Positions 24,398 through 26,834 of a stretch of 26,834 nt of DNA are shown here, in pieces; positions within the stretch are counted from its first letter, which is position 1, and each line of letters opens with the position of its first letter. Under the pieces are notes generated by a model, which was given only the letters and a program-made list of their open reading frames with translations, did not search any database and was not told the origin of the DNA. The stretch is taken from positions 1 through 26,834 of the forward strand of contig DATHDP010000037.1 in assembly GCA_035318985.1 (NCBI GenBank), in the 5' to 3' direction. The position numbers and the translations under genes were made by a program. This stretch comes from VBAS01 sp035318985. Lineage in GTDB: Bacteria > Bacteroidota > Bacteroidia > Chitinophagales > Chitinophagaceae.

Positions 24398-24430
24398 AAG
24401 TCTCCCTTTAGGGAGATTTAGAGGGTTTTT
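24398..24430. repeat. Palindromic repeat, copy C (murG-murC gap)
   Basis: The stem tctccc (24401-24406) pairs with gggaga (24411-24416) around ttta, followed by tttagaggg. It has the same layout as the reverse complement of copy A at 20153-20187. It lies upstream of murC on the minus strand. Confidence 0.75.
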
Positions 24431-24435
24431 CATAG

Positions 24436-24450
24436 ACCCCCGAAGGGGGA
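24436..24450. repeat. Palindromic repeat, copy D (murG-murC gap)
   Basis: A second hairpin 6 bases from copy C: ccccc (24437-24441) pairs with ggggg (24445-24449) around gaa, with a further a on both sides. It shares the ccccgaagggg core with copy A. Confidence 0.65.
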
Positions 24451-24488
24451 TTCATAAGGACAGTATTCGATTCTTGGAACCCGTCAAA

Positions 24489-25580
24489 TCACTTTACTAA
24501 ATTCAAAATCTCCTGTGCTATTCTTTCATCTGCATCCTTTATAGCTAATTCACTTATATGTCTTCTCAATTCACTTTGTTTGGCATCATCATTTGCTAAC
24601 TCAATGATCATCGGTATCAATTTTTCTTTTGCCTCACTATCTTTTACTATCAATGCTGCATGTTTATTAACCAAGCTCATTGCATTCACCGTTTGATGAT
24701 CTTCTGCAGCGTAAGGAAAAGGCACAAACAGTGTTGGCTTTTTCATCACACATAATTCTGCAATAGCAATCGCACCTGCTCTTGAGATCACTATATCACT
24801 AGCTGCATAAGCATACTCCATCGCGGTAATAAAATCATTTACCCAAACGCCAGGTTTACCTGCAACTCTATCCCTTGCTTTTGCCAAATATGGTTTTCCT
24901 GTTTGCCAGATCAACTGTAAACCTGCATTCAGTATATCATCAAGGCGTTCATCAACTGCTTCATTGATCGATTTTGCACCAAGACTACCTCCCACTATAA
25001 AAACAGTTTTTCTATTCAAATGCAACTGGAAAAAATTGTCGCCTTCTGTTCTTGTTATTGATGATCCTGAGATCGCAGATCTTACAGGATTACCAGTTAA
25101 TATGATCTTCTCTTTAGGAAAAAAATTTTCCATGCCTTCATATGCGACACAGATCTTCTTTGCTTTTTTTCCTAATATCATATTTGTTTTTCCAGCAAAT
25201 GAGTTCTGTTCCTGTATCACTGTTGGAATGTTTCTCTGTTGCGCTAACTGTAGCATTGGAAAACTGGCATAACCACCTACTCCGATCACCGCATCCGGTT
25301 TGAACTCACTCATTATTTTTCTTGCCTGGAAATAACTTTTTATGAGCTTAAAAGGCAAACCAATATTTTTTATCAAAGAGCTTCTGTTGAATCCTGCTAT
25401 ATCCAGTCCTATGATCTTATATCCGGCCTGCGGCACTTTTTCCATTTCCATTTTCCCTTTCGCCCCTACAAACAATATTTCGATCGAACTATCTTTTTTT
25501 TTCAAGGCGTTGGCAATTGCTATTGCCGGGAAAATATGTCCACCTGTTCCCCCTCCAGCTATAATTATCCTCCTGCTCAT
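24489..25580 (-). CDS. murG: MurG glycosyltransferase (lipid II synthesis)
   Basis: Transfers N-acetylglucosamine from UDP-GlcNAc to lipid I on the inner face of the membrane, giving lipid II. The 363 residues are the normal length for this GT-B family 28 enzyme. Seen: the N-terminal G-loop GGGTGGHIFPA at 9-19, the second glycine loop VGVGGYASFP at 99-108, the third GGSLGAK at 197-203, and the UDP-GlcNAc site SRAGAIAIAE with Glu275 followed by FPYAAEDHQTVNA. The start codon overlaps the ftsW stop by 4 bases (ATGA), which implies translational coupling to the lipid II polymerase upstream. Confidence 0.97.
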   Translation of the reverse strand: MSRRIIIAGGGTGGHIFPAIAIANALKKKDSSIEILFVGAKGKMEMEKVPQAGYKIIGLDIAGFNRSSLIKNIGLPFKLIKSYFQARKIMSEFKPDAVIGVGGYASFPMLQLAQQRNIPTVIQEQNSFAGKTNMILGKKAKKICVAYEGMENFFPKEKIILTGNPVRSAISGSSITRTEGDNFFQLHLNRKTVFIVGGSLGAKSINEAVDERLDDILNAGLQLIWQTGKPYLAKARDRVAGKPGVWVNDFITAMEYAYAASDIVISRAGAIAIAELCVMKKPTLFVPFPYAAEDHQTVNAMSLVNKHAALIVKDSEAKEKLIPMIIELANDDAKQSELRRHISELAIKDADERIAQEILNLVK

Positions 25581-26824
25581 GCATTTTCAGTTGCCATTTG
25601 TTTTTTTCCCTCTAGTTGCTCAACATTTCTTGCCACACTCAAAATGATCCCAATTGCAAAACATGTAAACAAAAAGCTACTACCTCCCATACTCACTAGT
25701 GGAAGTGTAACTCCGGTTACAGGAAATAAGTTTACACTTACCGCCATATTCGCGACTGCTTGTATCACCAATGTAAAACTGAGTCCCAATGCAAGGAACG
25801 CACCGAATGCATAAGGACATCTTTTAAAAATCCTGATGCTTCGCCACAAGAACACGAGATAGATAAACAGAATAAATGCGCCGCCTATCAATCCATACTC
25901 TTCCATGATTATTGGATAAATAAAATCATTATAAGCCTGCGGTAAAAAATCTCTTTGTGTACTATTGCCCGGACCAACACCAACCAAACCACCTTTTGCA
26001 ATAGCGATCTTTGCCTGTGTTACCTGGTAAGTGTCGTCATCAATTGATTGTTTGCTTCCATACATAAATCCTTCAACACGATTGATCCATGTATCTGCTC
26101 TTGCAAATAATCCGGCAGAAGTTTTCTTAGATCCTGTTAATTCATCACCGGCAGAGTTATGACGAAAAACAGCTGCAATGATCAATATCACGATCGGGAT
26201 ACATGCAATACCAACTGTTATCAATAAATGTTTTGTATTTGCTCTTCCGATAAAAAATAATAACAGGCAACTTGCGCCAAGCAATAAGGCCGTTGAAAGA
26301 TTTGCTGGTGCGATCAACGCACAAACAATTCCAACAGGAATGATCAATGGCAAATAGCCTTGTTTGAAATTCTTAATAGTGTTTTGCCTTTTGCTTATCT
26401 GTCTTGACACATACATGAACAAAGCAAGCTTCGCCAGATCGGACGTCTGCATTGTCATGTTGATTATAGGCAAACGGATCCAGCGGCTGCCCTCATTCAT
26501 TTTTACACCAAAAAATAATGTATATGCTAAAAGAGGAATTGAAATGACAAATAAGAAATAAGCAACTTTTGACCAGATCGTATAATTGACACGATGAGCA
26601 AAATAGATAACCGCCATTCCCAGTATGATGAATGTTATCTGCTTGAATAAATAAACTTCAGTATTACCACGATACAATTTATAGGCAAGCGAACCAGTTG
26701 CGCTGTACACTACAAGTAATGAGGCAAGTACCAACAGGATAACTAATGCCCAGATCACTTTATCCCCTTTGGTCCTCTGTCCAAAATTTCTGATCTGCTG
26801 TTGTATATTTAATGCTTCGGTCAT
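25577..26824 (-). CDS. ftsW: FtsW, SEDS-family septal peptidoglycan glycosyltransferase
   Basis: A polytopic membrane enzyme that polymerises lipid II at the septum together with a class B PBP. The 415 residues contain about ten hydrophobic segments. SEDS motifs are visible: NEGSRWIRLP at 110-119, YQVTQAKIAIAKGGLVGVGPGNS at 266-288, LPQAYNDFIYPIIMEEYGLIGG at 294-315 (Asp300 matches the essential SEDS aspartate by eye), and TGVTLPLVSMGGSS at 370-383. FtsW rather than RodA is chosen from its place in the cluster ahead of murG; sequence alone separates the two poorly. The gene is complete, starting 10 bases from the window's right edge, and murD is expected just beyond. Its stop overlaps the murG start. 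Confidence 0.94.
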   Translation of the reverse strand: MTEALNIQQQIRNFGQRTKGDKVIWALVILLVLASLLVVYSATGSLAYKLYRGNTEVYLFKQITFIILGMAVIYFAHRVNYTIWSKVAYFLFVISIPLLAYTLFFGVKMNEGSRWIRLPIINMTMQTSDLAKLALFMYVSRQISKRQNTIKNFKQGYLPLIIPVGIVCALIAPANLSTALLLGASCLLLFFIGRANTKHLLITVGIACIPIVILIIAAVFRHNSAGDELTGSKKTSAGLFARADTWINRVEGFMYGSKQSIDDDTYQVTQAKIAIAKGGLVGVGPGNSTQRDFLPQAYNDFIYPIIMEEYGLIGGAFILFIYLVFLWRSIRIFKRCPYAFGAFLALGLSFTLVIQAVANMAVSVNLFPVTGVTLPLVSMGGSSFLFTCFAIGIILSVARNVEQLEGKKQMATENA

Positions 26825-26834
26825 TTATTTTATA

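Noticed and set aside
20153..24450. CRISPR-like array from the palindromic repeats
   Set aside because: Copies are few, irregularly spaced, in mixed orientation and divergent, with no cas genes.
1..26834. tRNA or rRNA genes
   Set aside because: Scanning intergenic regions by eye showed no cloverleaf with a T-arm GGTTCRA motif and no rRNA-like sequence; a covariance-model scan would be decisive.

Overview
The window reads as a chromosomal segment of a Bacteroidota bacterium, most likely of the Chitinophagaceae type. The evidence is low GC content, starts mostly without Shine-Dalgarno sequences, a TAnnTTTG-type promoter, a MetRS with a KVSTS signature and fused tRNA-binding domain, an FtsZ with an extra tail after its C-terminal peptide, and many short GC-rich palindromes of the kind scattered through such genomes. 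The lineage call is inference; no 16S gene is present.

Layout. Positions 1-1672 (+): the C-terminal end of a family 3 glycoside hydrolase and a short-chain dehydrogenase. Positions 1775-4515 (-): a probable operon of a RidA-family protein, a D-threonine-aldolase/alanine-racemase-fold PLP enzyme and an M19 dipeptidase. Positions 4762-10755 (+): metG and a 1268-residue membrane-anchored AsmA-like protein. Positions 10752-12617 (-): a three-PAS histidine kinase with no response regulator beside it. Positions 12812-17034 (+): a FadN-type beta-oxidation fusion protein, a four-TM class III nucleotide cyclase and a metzincin-type zinc protease. Positions 16997-17941 (-): a TIGR01777-family SDR protein. 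Positions 18212-26824 (-): the distal part of the division and cell wall (dcw) cluster in canonical order ftsW-murG-murC-ftsQ-ftsA-ftsZ, ending in a strong terminator.

How the genes work together. The dcw block forms one functional unit: FtsW polymerises glycan from lipid II made by MurG, MurC starts the stem peptide, and FtsQ, FtsA and FtsZ build and anchor the division machine. The ridA/PLP enzyme/dipeptidase operon looks like a small amino-acid or dipeptide catabolic module in which RidA could clear reactive enamine/imine products of the PLP enzyme. The cyclase and protease genes lie 28 bp apart and are probably co-transcribed.

Most of the window is housekeeping. I found no CRISPR array, tRNA, rRNA, transposase or recognisable defence system. 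The less ordinary material is the set of dispersed short repeats, which supply hairpins between dcw genes, a stop codon for one gene, and apparently in-frame inserts in murC and perhaps metG. The atypical cyclase and its protease neighbour are also worth a look. No intergenic stretch exceeds about 270 bp.
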